This document shows, in pieces, positions 43,060 to 53,274 of a stretch of 64,000 bases of DNA (the stretch's first letter is position 1; every line of letters begins with the position of its first letter). Position numbers and translations under genes: made by a program. The DNA is from an uncultured Desulfobacter sp. GTDB lineage: Bacteria > Desulfobacterota > Desulfobacteria > Desulfobacterales > Desulfobacteraceae. The stretch covers positions 682,001 through 746,000 of the forward strand of contig NZ_OY762929.1 of the NCBI RefSeq assembly GCF_963666675.1. The letters run 5' to 3'. The notes beneath the pieces were generated by a model. The model was not told the origin of the DNA. It ran no database searches and was given only the letters and a program-made list of their open reading frames with translations.

Positions 43060-44109
43060 TTACGCTTCCTGGGGTGCAGGCGTATAATTTCTCATGGTTT
43101 CACAAACCTCCCGGATGTCGATGTTCACCGGGCAAAGCTGAATACATCTGCCGCAACCGACACACTGCACACCGGCATCATACTTATCAACGTAATACTT
43201 GAGCTTGTGCATGAACCGCTGCCTGACCCGGGGTACTTTATTGGGTCTTGGATTATGACCGGACCCTTCAAGGGTAAAGAGCGTATACATGCAGCTGTCC
43301 CAATTGCGGATACGCTTGCCTTCGGTGCCTTTAACTTCGTCCTGGATGTCAAAGCACCAGCAGGTGGGGCAGCTGTAAGTGCAGGTACCGCAATTTAAAC
43401 AGGAGAATCCGATCTGTTCCCAGAAATCCGCCTCGAACAGGTCGGTCGTTTTTTTCTCTTTCAATCCGTCTGTTGAGATTTTGGCCGTGATCTTTTCTTC
43501 CGCAGCGCACTTGCGGGATTTAACGTCAAATTCCGCATCCGCTGACCAACCTGCAGCCGCAGCCAGGTCTTCTCCTTTGGAGGTCAGAACCCTGGCAAAA
43601 AAGTCATCCCCTTCTTTGACCAGCAATAGATCCAGGCCCTCTTCGTTATAGGGGCCGCACCCGACGGATGTACAAAAACAGGTGCTTGCCGGTTCATCAC
43701 AGGCATAGCCCACCAGGGTCGTATCTTCATAGGGTTCCACCCAGAACGGGTCTTTGTACTCCGGACTGTCGAAGTTACGGCGCACCAGTTTGAAGGATGC
43801 TGCATCACAGGGGCGAACACCCACAACGGCCCTTGGTTTTTTCCCGTTCAGTTCCACCTGCTTCATGATGTGATGATCCTCTTTGGATTCATCCAAGGTA
43901 TAGGTGAACATGGTCTGGCTTTGGGGGTAAATTACAGACTTGACGGACAGTCTGGTGTTCCCGTTTTCCAGGACAGGGGTCTCACCGGCATTCAACTCTT
44001 TGAACTCAAGAGAATCTTTGTCCGGCATCGGTCCGAACAACCGGTAGCTTTCTTTGAGTTTTTCCAGCCCCTGTTCCCAATCTTTTTTTTCGATTTTTAT
44101 AGTCTTCAT
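43060..44109 (-). CDS. 4Fe-4S ferredoxin-type subunit, FloxB/HydB-like
   Basis: 349 residues. The N-terminal two thirds resemble the beta subunit of sulfhydrogenases (VVGVRPCDAASFKLVRRNFDSPEYKDPFW; SVGCGPYNEEGLD). The C-terminal third has two 4Fe-4S sites: CLNCGTCTYSCPTCWCFD and CVGCGRCIQLCPVNIDIREVC. It relays electrons within the Flox-Hdr complex. It overlaps none of its neighbours and sits between the FloxC-like and FloxA-like genes. Confidence 0.85.
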   Translation of the reverse strand: MKTIKIEKKDWEQGLEKLKESYRLFGPMPDKDSLEFKELNAGETPVLENGNTRLSVKSVIYPQSQTMFTYTLDESKEDHHIMKQVELNGKKPRAVVGVRPCDAASFKLVRRNFDSPEYKDPFWVEPYEDTTLVGYACDEPASTCFCTSVGCGPYNEEGLDLLLVKEGDDFFARVLTSKGEDLAAAAGWSADAEFDVKSRKCAAEEKITAKISTDGLKEKKTTDLFEADFWEQIGFSCLNCGTCTYSCPTCWCFDIQDEVKGTEGKRIRNWDSCMYTLFTLEGSGHNPRPNKVPRVRQRFMHKLKYYVDKYDAGVQCVGCGRCIQLCPVNIDIREVCETMRNYTPAPQEA

Positions 44110-44169
44110 AAGTAAATTGACCTTATCAAAAATATGTTTTGTTTAATCCCTTACCGTTTAGCTGCGATT

Positions 44170-45117
44170 CTATTTGATGAATGCATCCGGATCTTTGGGA
44201 TTAAAGGCATCAAGGGGAGGACGCGCATCAAGTGTAAGACCCGCCCGCCAGTCGAACATCTCCTGGCAGTCCTTTTCCAGTTTCTTGGTGAATTCTCTCA
44301 TATTGATACCCATGGGGCAGGCCCGTTCGCACGCACCGCAGTCGGTGCATCTTCCGGCACAATGATAGGCCCGCAGAAAGTGAAATGTCCGTGTATCGTT
44401 GGGATCATTTCCTTTACCGACCCATTGGGGTTTGGATTCATCCACAAAGCAGGTCGGGCAATAGCAAAGCGGACAGGCGTTGCGGCAGGCATAGCAGCGA
44501 ATGCAATTGGACAGCAGATCGTCAAAATGCTGCCACTTATCATCCGTTGACATCTCTTCGATTTTGCGAACATCTGCGTATCTGTCCACATCGGTCAGTT
44601 CGGGGACTTCCGGTGCGACCAGTTCATCATAGATCACGGGATTGCGCTGGGCACAAACCGCACAGTTCTTCTGGAGAAGCTCTGCTTTACCAAAAGATTT
44701 TTCCTCGGTTTTACCTTTAACGACAACCGTGTCACCTTGTTCAACAACATCGACAACTTCAAAATCAACGATGTTGTGTACTTTTTTGCGATCAATCATT
44801 CCCGTACAGGGTACGCCAAGGATGACCAGCTGGTCCCGTTTAATTTTATTCTCAATAATGTGGGTGGTAATGTTACGTGAATCACACCCTTTGGCCACGA
44901 CGGCAATTTTTTCCTTGCGGTCGGTCAAATAGGTGGTCAGGTTGATGCCGCAATTGCTGTCCCACACCAGGTTTTCAACGTCATCCGGGGTTTTGGCCAT
45001 GTATGGCTCATTTGACATGGGCAATGTTCCCTTTTGGAAACCGATGACCATGTCCACTTTCTTTTCTTCCAGAAGCTTCAAGGACAACGCTCTGATTTTC
45101 TCTGTGTACTCTAACAT
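44170..45117 (-). CDS. iron-sulfur subunit, FloxC-like
   Basis: 315 residues. An N-terminal part resembling F420-hydrogenase beta-type proteins (CDSRNITTHIIENKIKRDQLVILGVPC) is followed by two 4Fe-4S motifs: CIRCYACRNACPLCYCPTC at about residue 200 and CTDCGACERACPMGINM near residue 260. It probably links MvhD/HdrA to the FloxB-like subunit. The start lies 10 bases after the mvhD stop, so the operon is continuous. The Flox naming follows the Desulfovibrio FloxABCD-HdrABC system. Confidence 0.85.
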   Translation of the reverse strand: MLEYTEKIRALSLKLLEEKKVDMVIGFQKGTLPMSNEPYMAKTPDDVENLVWDSNCGINLTTYLTDRKEKIAVVAKGCDSRNITTHIIENKIKRDQLVILGVPCTGMIDRKKVHNIVDFEVVDVVEQGDTVVVKGKTEEKSFGKAELLQKNCAVCAQRNPVIYDELVAPEVPELTDVDRYADVRKIEEMSTDDKWQHFDDLLSNCIRCYACRNACPLCYCPTCFVDESKPQWVGKGNDPNDTRTFHFLRAYHCAGRCTDCGACERACPMGINMREFTKKLEKDCQEMFDWRAGLTLDARPPLDAFNPKDPDAFIK

Positions 45118-45127
45118 GTTGGTTCCT

Positions 45128-45550
45128 CTATCCGGCTTTCTTTACAAATTTGTTTATAGGCCCCAGAGCCTTTACGGATTCAGTTACCGAGTTAACCACA
45201 TCGATAAACTTACCGGCCTCTGCCGATGAGATCCATGAAAAATGAAGTCTGTCCCGTTCAATCCCCATGTGCTCCATCATGTTTGCCAGTAATACGAACT
45301 TCCGACGCGCAAAATAATTACCTTCCAGGTAATGGCAGTCTCCGGGGTGTCAGCCGGAGACCCAGATGCCGTCGGCACCCTTCATGAATGCGGAAAGTAT
45401 AAATTTTGGAGACATCCTGCCGGAGCATGGAATTCTAACGACCCGGATATTTGAGGGATACTGCATCCGGCTTACCCCAGCCAGGTCAGCGGCCCCGTAA
45501 CTGCACCAGTTGCAGAGAAACGCTATGATTTTTGGTTCCCAATCTGACAT
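45128..45550 (-). CDS. mvhD: MvhD-type subunit with in-frame UGA (selenocysteine), Sec67
   Basis: 140 residues if the TGA at 45350-45352 is read as selenocysteine. Before it: FLCNWCSYGAADLAGVSR, RMSPKFILSAFMKGADG, WVSG. After it the frame continues with HPGDCHYLEGNYFARRKF, the standard continuation of the MvhD G-C-HPGDCHY motif, in which Cys is replaced by the UGA codon. A stem ATTACC/GGTAAT with a TGGAA loop begins 17 nucleotides 3' of the UGA, where bacterial SECIS elements sit. MvhD is the iron-sulfur partner that feeds HdrA. An automatic caller will cut it to two pieces at 45350. Confidence 0.93.
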
Positions 45551-45646
45551 TGTCTATTTTCTCCTTCACTTATGGAAAGTTGGGGCAGCCAAAGCCATTT
45601 TATGGTATGGCCATGACCGCCCATTTTTATTTATTTATGAAGCGGG

Positions 45647-48600
45647 TTAAATCGCATCAATCATTGCAAATATCTGGTCATTGTCATAACCGTTGAGGCG
45701 GATCGCTCCTGACCGGCAGGAGGAGACACACAGTCCGCATCCTTTACACAGGGCGGAGTTGACCTCGGCCTTTCCGGCAAATCTTCCCTCTGCCATGAAA
45801 GAGGGGGCAGAGTAAGGACAAATTGATACACATGTCCCGCAGGCGCTGCACATCATCGGGTCAATTGCAGCCACCTCGCCGTTTGTGGTTACGGTACCCT
45901 GGGCCAGCAGTGCCACCGCCCTGGAGGCTGCCGCTTTACCCTGGGCCACGGCTTCATCAATGGGCTTGGGATAATGGGCAAGGCCTGACAGGAATACGCC
46001 GTCGGTGGCAAATTCCGAAGGTCCAAGTTTGGCGTGTCTTTCAATGAAGAAATCTTCATCGTTCATGGGGACCTTGAAAAATTGTGCCAATTGTTCTTCC
46101 TTATTGGGAACAATGGCCGTGGCCAGTGTCAGGAAGTCCGCTTCAATTTCCACGGGCATACCCAATACATGATCGGTTGTCTGGATTGTTACGCAATCTT
46201 CACCGACCGTAACAGTGGGTTTGTTGTCAACGGAATAGCGCATGAAAATAACACCCGCTTTTCTGGCTTCGATGTACTTTCTTTCCCGTTCACCGTAGGT
46301 CCTGATATCTCTGTAAAGGATAAAGACATTGGCGTCGGGGTTGCGTTTTTTGATTTCCAACGCACTTTCCACTGAATGGGTACAACATACCCGGGAACAA
46401 TAGGGCCTCTCCGCTTCCCTGGAGCCCACGCACTGGATGAATACCGCACTCTCTACATCGTTCACCGTGGGATCATCGGTCTGCATTTTCCGATCCAGAT
46501 CCAGGCTGGTGAGAACTCTGGGGCTTTCACCGTAGGCATACTCACTGGGTTTGTATTCCTGTGCACCCGTGGAGATGTTGGCAATGCCGTGTTCAACAAC
46601 TTCATCTCCTCCTTTGGAAGAGATGACGGATTTAAAATTGCCCACAAATCCATTTACCTCTGAGATGGTACTGTCCAGGTGAACGTTGATGTTCTCTTCT
46701 GCCTCTACCTGGGCGACCATATCCTTGAGCATCTCCTGGACATCTTCGCCTTTCCATGTTTTATACAGATTGAGCGCCTGGCCACCCAGCCGGTCTTGTT
46801 TCTCAACCAGATGGGTATAGTAGCCCTGGCGTGCCAGACTCAAGGCTGTGGACATGCCCGCAATACCGCCGCCGACAACCAGCGCATGCTGATCCACGTC
46901 CAGTTTTGCCTCCTGCAGCGGGGCTTTCAGGCCGACCTTGGTCACGGACATGCGAACCAGTTCTTTGGCTTTTTCAGTGGCCAGGTCGGGATTGGATTTG
47001 TGAACCCAGGAGACATGGTTTCTGATGTTCACCATTTCAAACAGGTACTTGTTCAATCCGGCGTTGATCAGGGTTTCCTGGAACAGCGGCTCATGGGTTT
47101 TGGGGGTACAGGCCGCCACGACAATGCGGTTCAGGTTGTGTTCCTTGATAATCTCGGTCATCTTGGACTGGGTATCCTGGGAACAGGAGTAGAGATTGCT
47201 GTCCACATATTCAACAAAGGGAAGGGTTTTCACATATTCACTAACGGCAGGGACATCCACAACCCCGGCAATGTTCGCACCACAGTGGCAGATGAACGCA
47301 CCGATTCTGGGGCGTTCGCCGATCACGTCAATTTCGGGAACCACTTCCTTGGTTTTTGTCAGTGTGTTCCGGGCCGAAACCAGGATTTCGCCTGCTGCCG
47401 TGGCAGCGGCACTGGCATCCACAACCGCCTGGGGAATATCTTTGGGGCCCTGGAATGCGCCGCACACAAAAACCCCCGGACGTGTTGTCTGCACAGGGTT
47501 CATGGATGTGGTCTCGGCAAAGTTGCCCGGTGTGAGGCCAATGTCGAATTTTGCCGCAAGTTCCAGCAGTTCCGGAGATGTCTCCAGGCCCACAGACAGA
47601 ACGATCATGTCCATGGTATCGACGATCATCTGTCCGTCTTCGCTCACATAGCTGATTTCCAGGTCACCGGCATCTCCCACGGGCTTAATGGTATGGACGC
47701 GGGATCTGATGAACTTGACGCCGTGTTTGTCCCGGGCTTCGATGTAGTACTTTTCGAACTCTTTGCCGAATGTTCTCATGTCCATGTAGAAGATGGAGAC
47801 ATCCAGATCCGGATCATGCTCTTTGGCAATCACCGCTTCCTTGATGGCGTACATACAGCATACGGATGAACAGTGGGAATTGTCACACCGGTTGGTTTCA
47901 CGTGATCCCACACATTGGAACCAGGCAATCTTCTTGGGTTCCTTATGGTCCGACGGACGGACCACATGGCCTTCGGTGGGGCCGGAAGCCGATAACAGGC
48001 GTTCAAACTGCAGTGATGTGACAACATTGGGATGGGTCCCGAATCCGTAAAAATCCAGTTTGCTTGGATCGTAGGGTGAGAAACCAGACGCAATGACAAC
48101 GGAACCCACATTCAAGGGCACTTCACAATCTTTTTCCCTGTGGGTATCCAAGGTCATGGCGCCGGCACCGCACGCCTTGACACACTCCAGACACTCACAG
48201 CACACCATGCAGTTGATACATTTGTTGGCTTCCCGGAGGGCCTGCTCTTCGGTGAAGCCCAGTTCAACTTCGGTAAATCCTGATTTGCGCTGATCCATGG
48301 GGATACGCGCCATGTGGGACCGGTCAATCTTTTGGGCCTTTTTGGGGAGAGCGTTGAAATTCTGCTGGGGAATTTCAAGTTTTTCCCGGCCCGCCTTCAT
48401 ATCCTCGCCTTTCAAATAGCGAGAAATGGAAATGGCCGCTTCCCGGCCTGCACCAACGGCGGCAATGGCAATGGATGCGCCAGTCTGGGCATCACCGCCT
48501 GCAAAAACGCCTTCACGGGAGGTCTGGTAGGTGATGGGGTCTACGTCAAAATCACCCCATTTGTTGAGCTCGATGCCGTCTGTTTCCTTGAGGAAAGATG

Positions 48601-50083
48601 CGTCGGTTTTCTGACCGATGGCAGGGATCAACACGTCGGCCTCCACAATGAATTCACTGCCTTCAACGGGAACCGGTCTTCTTCTGCCGCTCTTGTCGGG
48701 TTCTCCCAGTTCCATTTGAATGCATTTGACGCCTGTCAGCTTGCCGTTTTCCGCAACGGCTTCAATGGGCGCTCTGAGGAACTGAATATCCACATCTTCT
48801 TCTTTGGCATCTTCAATCTCTTCATCACGGGCCGGCATTTCAGCTTCGGTTCTCCGGTAGAGCATGCTGACTTTGTCGGCACCCAGCCTGAGCGCTGTTC
48901 TGGCCGCATCAATGGCCACGTCACCACCGCCAACAATGGCCACGTTGCCTTTCACTTCTTTCATGTCACCCAGGGCGGCGTCTCTGAGGAATTTAACACC
49001 CGGAATCACACCTTCGACATCCTCTTCACCGGGGATGCCGAGTTTCATACTGTTGTGACAGCCAATGCCGAAGAAAATCGATTTAAAGCCGTCTTCTGTC
49101 AGGCTGTCCACCGTAATGTCTTTGCCCATGGCGGTGTTGTATTTGATCTCAACACCCAGTTTCTGGATCCATTGGATCTCTTTTTCAAGTACGGACGGCG
49201 GCAGTCTGTAATCCGGGATACCGACCCTTAACATACCGCCACCCACGGGCAGGGCTTCGAAAATGGTTACTTGAAAGCCTTCCAGGGCCAGAAAGTATGC
49301 CGCGGTGAGTCCGGCGGGACCTGCACCGATGATGGCCACTTTTTCCTCCCGGGGGGTGATTTCGGGCACCGCCAGGTCATTGATATCCACCTGGTCGGCG
49401 GCAAACCGCTTCAAGGTGCAGATAGACAAGGGTGAGTCCACCTCGCCTCTTCGACAGGCATCCTCACAGGGGTGCGGACAAATCCTGCCGATCACACCCG
49501 GCATGGGCAGTGTACGGGTGATGACCTCCATGGCCTCTTTATATTTGCCTTGGCCGATCATCGTCACGTATCCATGTGCATTTACGCTTCCGGGGCATGC
49601 GTTTGTACAAGGGGACTTGTCCTTTTTGCTGATTGAAAATGCGCCGGGCACTGCCTGGGCATAGGGTTTAAAAACAGCGGTTCTATTTCCCATGTCCTGC
49701 TCAAAGTCACTGGACAAGCTGACGGGACAAACTGATGAACAATCACCGCATCCCGTACATTTATCCACATCAATGTAACGGGCCTTCTGATTTAGGGTTA
49801 CGGAGAAATTCCCTGCTTCTCCGGATATCTCTTTAACATCTGATAATGTATGTAGCTCAATGTTTAAGTGCCGGCCGACCTCGACCAGTTTGGGAGAGAT
49901 AATTCACATTGCGCAGTCGTTGGTGGGGAATGTCTTATCCAGCTGAGACATTGCCCCCCCGATTGAGGGGCTTTTTTCCACCAAGTGGACATAGTATCCG
50001 GAGTCCGCCAAATCAATTGCAGATTGCATACCGGCGATACCGCCGCCCACAACCATCACCGAGCCAATTACATCTTGTGACAT
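45647..50083 (-). CDS. hdrA: HdrA-type FAD/Fe-S protein, fused HdrA-GltD-HdrA form, with in-frame UGA (Sec60)
   Basis: 1478 residues from ATG at 50081-50083 (AGGAG upstream), reading TGA at 49904-49906 as selenocysteine 60 in TNDCAM-U-IISPK. In other HdrA proteins that position is Cys (DCAxC). Order: FAD motif VMVVGGGIAGMQSAIDLADSG; Sec60; 4Fe-4S CTGCGDCSSVCPVS near 110; a GltD/NfnB-like module with CTNACPGSVNAH, CPHPCEDACRRGE, AIIGAGPAGLTAAYFLALEG near 250 and AIVGGGDVAIDAARTAL; CINCMVCCECLECVKAC near 620; then HdrA-like CVGSRE and CCMYA segments; CHCGANIAGVVDV near 940; a second FAD motif ALVVGGGIAGMSTALSLARQG near 1110; and C-terminal CSACGTCVSICPYSAP and CKGCGLCVSSCRSGAIRL. It bifurcates or transfers electrons with MvhD and Flox-type partners. 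Confidence 0.93.
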
Positions 50084-50592
50084 ATTTAAATTCTCCTGTT
50101 GAGGTTCATGCTTTACAAAATGGTTCGTGTAAGAGAAAGCAATAGTAAGGCCAAAGAAATTCGGGAGTTTTAAAAACGTCCATTTTTGTGGCAGGAAAGA
50201 TGAATAAGGTGCTGATCTTGGGGAAAAAAGAAAAAATAGAATAAAATTAGAGCTTATATAAATTGATACCCTGATTTTTTGGGATAAGCTTACTTTTGGG
50301 TCAAAATGACCCGACAAAAGGATACAGTTGGGTCAAATGGTAACAATTTTGATTGTAAAATAATGTAAAAAATCTTGTTTTTTCAGTAACATATTGGCTT
50401 GTTTTGATCTCAAAAGCAACCCTTAATTTGCTTTTAAAGTACTACAAAGTATCAGTTATTTGTCGCTTGTTGCGGTGCCGGAAAACTTAACCTATGAGCG
50501 GCAGTCTGAACCGGCACAAAAAATGAAAAAAGGTGGGATGCGTTCAGGTCCGGAAGGACCTACGGTCTGGTTTTCTTCGTATCAACTGGTGT
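50084..50592. other. promoter region of the Hdr/Flox operon
   Basis: About 510 bases with no convincing gene. A palindrome at 50298-50312 and a related half-site 32 bases away are the only clear motifs. The frame that continues upstream of the hdrA ATG to 50317 has no ribosome site and is not used. Confidence 0.5.
50298..50312. promoter_or_regulatory. palindromic operator upstream of hdrA
   Basis: GGGTCA-AAA-TGACCC, a perfect 6+6 inverted repeat. A second half-site GGGTCA begins at 50330, 32 bases (three helical turns) away. About 215 bases upstream of the hdrA start codon. The regulator is unknown. Confidence 0.45.
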
Positions 50593-51306
50593 CTATTGTG
50601 CTTCACTTTGCGTTTCGGGTGTCTGATCTATGAATTCCATATTTTGGTCTTTATTGTATTTGGGATGATATTTACCGTATGGTAAAGAGTGTAACGCGCT
50701 ATAGTTGGCTTGGCGTGCATAGGGAACATAATCTGCAATGGCTGAATTAACTGCGGTGACAATGGCGCTTGCAATTAACCCCGCGATCCCCCCGCCTGCA
50801 TTGCCTCCGGATAAATCAACGACAGTGGTACCGTTATACTTCCACAACTCCTCATTCGTACTTGTGGATTTTAAAACGCAATCAATTGATACGGTCAGAT
50901 TGCCCGCAATGACGATATAACACAGGTCCCATTTTTTTATCGTCGTAAACAATACGGCATCCGCCCCGAAATATTCTTTAAATTTAACAAGGGGGATGTC
51001 CCGTAAAAGTTCCGAATCGTAGATGCCTTCCATCTTAAGTAGTTCGGTCGTCAATGGATAGGGGAAGGTATAATATCCCGTATACGCTAAAGGTTCCTGG
51101 ATGGTTGTTGAATAATACTCTTTTGCGTCAGCCGCCGTGGATTCATTCATGGGAGGTAGGATGAGTATGGAAAGGGGCTGTTCCTCATACATGCTTGGAA
51201 ATTCCTGCAGTTTTGTGGTGGTTTTAGGGACACAAGCGCATAGTGATACTATCAGCAATACTGACACGCCGGCCCAGAATTTATTTTTCAATTGATTCAC
51301 CTTCAT
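50593..51306 (-). CDS. DUF799-family lipoprotein (CsgG cluster)
   Basis: 237 residues. The signal ends in a lipobox (LLIVSLCAC, Cys near residue 25). The mature protein has the DUF799 pattern: LSILILPPMNESTAADAKEYY, LTTELLKMEGIYD, KFKEYFGADAVLF, then LSGGNAGGGIAGLIASAIVTAV. In Neisseria the same set (NMB1161-1163 type) accompanies a CsgG-like protein. The start overlaps the DUF4810 gene by 26 bases. Localisation at the outer membrane is expected; the exported cargo is unknown. Confidence 0.88.
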   Translation of the reverse strand: MKVNQLKNKFWAGVSVLLIVSLCACVPKTTTKLQEFPSMYEEQPLSILILPPMNESTAADAKEYYSTTIQEPLAYTGYYTFPYPLTTELLKMEGIYDSELLRDIPLVKFKEYFGADAVLFTTIKKWDLCYIVIAGNLTVSIDCVLKSTSTNEELWKYNGTTVVDLSGGNAGGGIAGLIASAIVTAVNSAIADYVPYARQANYSALHSLPYGKYHPKYNKDQNMEFIDQTPETQSEAQ

Positions 51307-51712
51307 TATCTGATTGTCCCTGATTTGCTTCCGGGATTGAGGGGGGTGACTCAGAGCCGTCTCTTTTTTTGGCCATCTGTATCAGTCGTTTCATTAAAAG
51401 CTCTGATTCCGGATACTGTTTTGCCTCTGCCTGGAAAAAATAAACGGCCTCTTGGGGTTGATTCTTTTTTATGAGAATGAATCCTAATTCCGCATTAATG
51501 CCGGGGGGAACAGGCGTATTTTGTTTGCCCGATTCCGTGATGATTTTTTCCAATACCTGTTGGTGTGCGACCAGGGAGGCTTCATCGTGATTTTTTTCAT
51601 AAGCATACAGTGTTTGAGAATAATCCCCAAAAACGTACATCTTTTTTTCGGCGCATCCAATCATGGACAGGCATAGGAAGCCCAAGATGGTTCCCCGTAT
51701 TATTTTTGTCAT
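51281..51712 (-). CDS. DUF4810-family lipoprotein (CsgG cluster)
   Basis: 143 residues. Lipobox in CLSMIGC; the mature sequence follows the DUF4810 pattern (MYVFGDYSQTLYAYEKNHDEA, VPPGINAELGFILIKKNQ, AVYFFQAEAKQYPES). TPR-like helices are likely. It sits between a small lipoprotein and the DUF799 lipoprotein; overlaps on both sides indicate translational coupling. Confidence 0.88.
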   Translation of the reverse strand: MTKIIRGTILGFLCLSMIGCAEKKMYVFGDYSQTLYAYEKNHDEASLVAHQQVLEKIITESGKQNTPVPPGINAELGFILIKKNQPQEAVYFFQAEAKQYPESELLMKRLIQMAKKRDGSESPPSIPEANQGQSDNEGESIEK

Positions 51713-52017
51713 GGTATCCTGATTTCCTTTGCTGAGCCGCTGCCTAACAGTATTTTTCTGTTTACCACTTCCGCCCCGTCTTTAACCACAATGACATGGT
51801 GCTTTCCCGAAGAAATTTCATATAGGGTGTTTTTTTTATTGCCCAGCACAAAAGATGCCGAATCATCAATGTGAACAACCGCACCAAGTGTATTGCCTGT
51901 GAAATTCAGATAACTGATTTTTTCCTTTTGTGTCACCGTTTCGTTGAGCCCGCATCCGCAAAAGACCAAAAGAACCATGACGCATAGTGTAAACAAAGTT
52001 TTATGGATCATTTTCAT
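51709..52017 (-). CDS. small lipoprotein of the CsgG cluster
   Basis: 102 residues. A signal with a lipobox (LLVFCGCG) is followed by a beta-rich domain with GNTLGAVVHIDDSASFVLGN and YEISSGKHHVIVVKDG, resembling PEGA-like domains. It is between the CsgG gene (11 bases away) and DUF4810 (4-base overlap). I do not recognise it as a named family. Confidence 0.7.
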   Translation of the reverse strand: MKMIHKTLFTLCVMVLLVFCGCGLNETVTQKEKISYLNFTGNTLGAVVHIDDSASFVLGNKKNTLYEISSGKHHVIVVKDGAEVVNRKILLGSGSAKEIRIP

Positions 52018-52028
52018 TTTTCCTGTAT

Positions 52029-53009
52029 TTAATTTTCTTGAATATACAAACTGCTGAAGTCCCCGGAACGGATAAAAACGCTGAAATCTCCTTCAATAAT
52101 TTTGCAAAATGAGACTTCGGTTTCCGGGCGGTCTCCTGCCGAGGAAACGGTTTGAATTTTCCCTACAGTCTTTCCAGGGAGTGTAATCATCATGTTCGTC
52201 TGGGGGTTTTTAACCTTTTTCCCCTCTTTTATTACGTTAAAAATGTCTCCCGCTTTTATTTTTTGGGACGGCCCGCCGCTGATAATCAGTAAGTTCTCCT
52301 CGGCACCCAGAATGTAGGACCTCCATGGCCGATCAAGCAGATTCTCAATAATATTTGAAGATAGGTTTGTAATGGCCGCATCAAGCGCCTTGTCGTTGAT
52401 GGATGAATCATATCCGGCTCTTTCGCCGACGCCGAAAACCGACCCTGATTCCGTGGACGCTTCGCCTTCACCTTCTTCAGAATAAATGATTTTTCCCGTC
52501 CTTACGTCGATCAAACGGATATGAACCTTGGCAAAGGCGACTTGCCGCCTGGTTCGGCTGAAAATACCCACCTTGCCCTGGTCTTTTCTGCCAAATTCAG
52601 TCACGGACCCGATGATCAGATAGTCGGCCATATTTTTCAGCGGCCCCATCTCTTCCATCTGTAATTCTTTTGTGATTTTATCCAAGTCGGCCCGTTCAAT
52701 GAGTATAAATTTGTCGGTTTCAACGAGTTTTGAAGATAGGATATCAACCGCTTGTTTGCCGATACGATCATTTTTATCATCCAAGAAAAAGCTCTGACCG
52801 TATTTTGTTTCGTTTGAAAATCTTGCTATCGCCACTTTTCTTTTTAAACGTGTTTTATCGTTGACGGCGTTTGTTTCCTGCTTGATTGTTGGGCTGACTT
52901 TGGGGGCCTCTTTAACCTTTTTTATTTTCGTTTTCTCAACCGTGGCACAAGATGAAAACAAAACCACTGTTGTGAGGATTATACATAGAATCGGCCATCT
53001 CTTTTTCAT
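52029..53009 (-). CDS. CsgG-family outer-membrane secretion lipoprotein
   Basis: 326 residues. Lipobox in VLFSSCATVEK. CsgG-like core: RKVAIARFSNETKYG, DKNDRIGKQAVDILSSKLVETDKFILIERADLDKI, then ADYLIIGSVTEFG, RLIDVRTGKIIYSEEGEGEAS and AAITNLSSNIIENLL. CsgG family members form pores or scaffolds for export of surface proteins. The C-terminal part (residues about 240-326) is an extra domain with IKAGDIFNVIKEGKKV. It is the first gene of the four-gene cluster. Confidence 0.88.
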   Translation of the reverse strand: MKKRWPILCIILTTVVLFSSCATVEKTKIKKVKEAPKVSPTIKQETNAVNDKTRLKRKVAIARFSNETKYGQSFFLDDKNDRIGKQAVDILSSKLVETDKFILIERADLDKITKELQMEEMGPLKNMADYLIIGSVTEFGRKDQGKVGIFSRTRRQVAFAKVHIRLIDVRTGKIIYSEEGEGEASTESGSVFGVGERAGYDSSINDKALDAAITNLSSNIIENLLDRPWRSYILGAEENLLIISGGPSQKIKAGDIFNVIKEGKKVKNPQTNMMITLPGKTVGKIQTVSSAGDRPETEVSFCKIIEGDFSVFIRSGDFSSLYIQEN

Positions 53010-53209
53010 TAAAAGTCACCTTTCGTAAAAAGTTGATCAATATCAAACTATGTTCGTCTGCTTTGTGATAATTTTAAGAGGGCATATCACAGCAATTTTT
53101 TTAATTCAATCTCTGCCGTTAATTAAAAACTATTTGAAGGCAGTCATAGCGATGTTTAGGAGGCGCTGTCGAGTTTTAAGCACCCACCACGTAAAAACAT
53201 ATCCTTGAC

Positions 53210-53256
53210 TTAATATGAAAATTGTATAGATTAAAATTAAATTTAATTCATATTAA
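53210..53256. promoter_or_regulatory. 10-bp inverted repeat in the TetR promoter region
   Basis: TTAATATGAA (53210-53219) and TTCATATTAA (53247-53256) are perfect inverted copies, 27 bases apart. A TTGACT -35-like hexamer at 53205-53210 runs into the first arm. A site for the TetR protein encoded 19 bases downstream is the simplest reading. Confidence 0.5.
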
Positions 53257-53274
53257 AAGGTGTGAAATCGTATT

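Noticed and set aside
45350..45352. MvhD stop codon or nonsense mutation
   Set aside because: The frame continues with the conserved HPGDCHY motif and ends at a normal stop, and a neighbouring gene has a UGA at another known selenocysteine position; recoding is more likely than decay.
49904..50317. Separate short protein upstream of a 1373-residue HdrA
   Set aside because: It is the N-terminus of HdrA itself; the break is the UGA codon, and its true start is the ATG at 50083.
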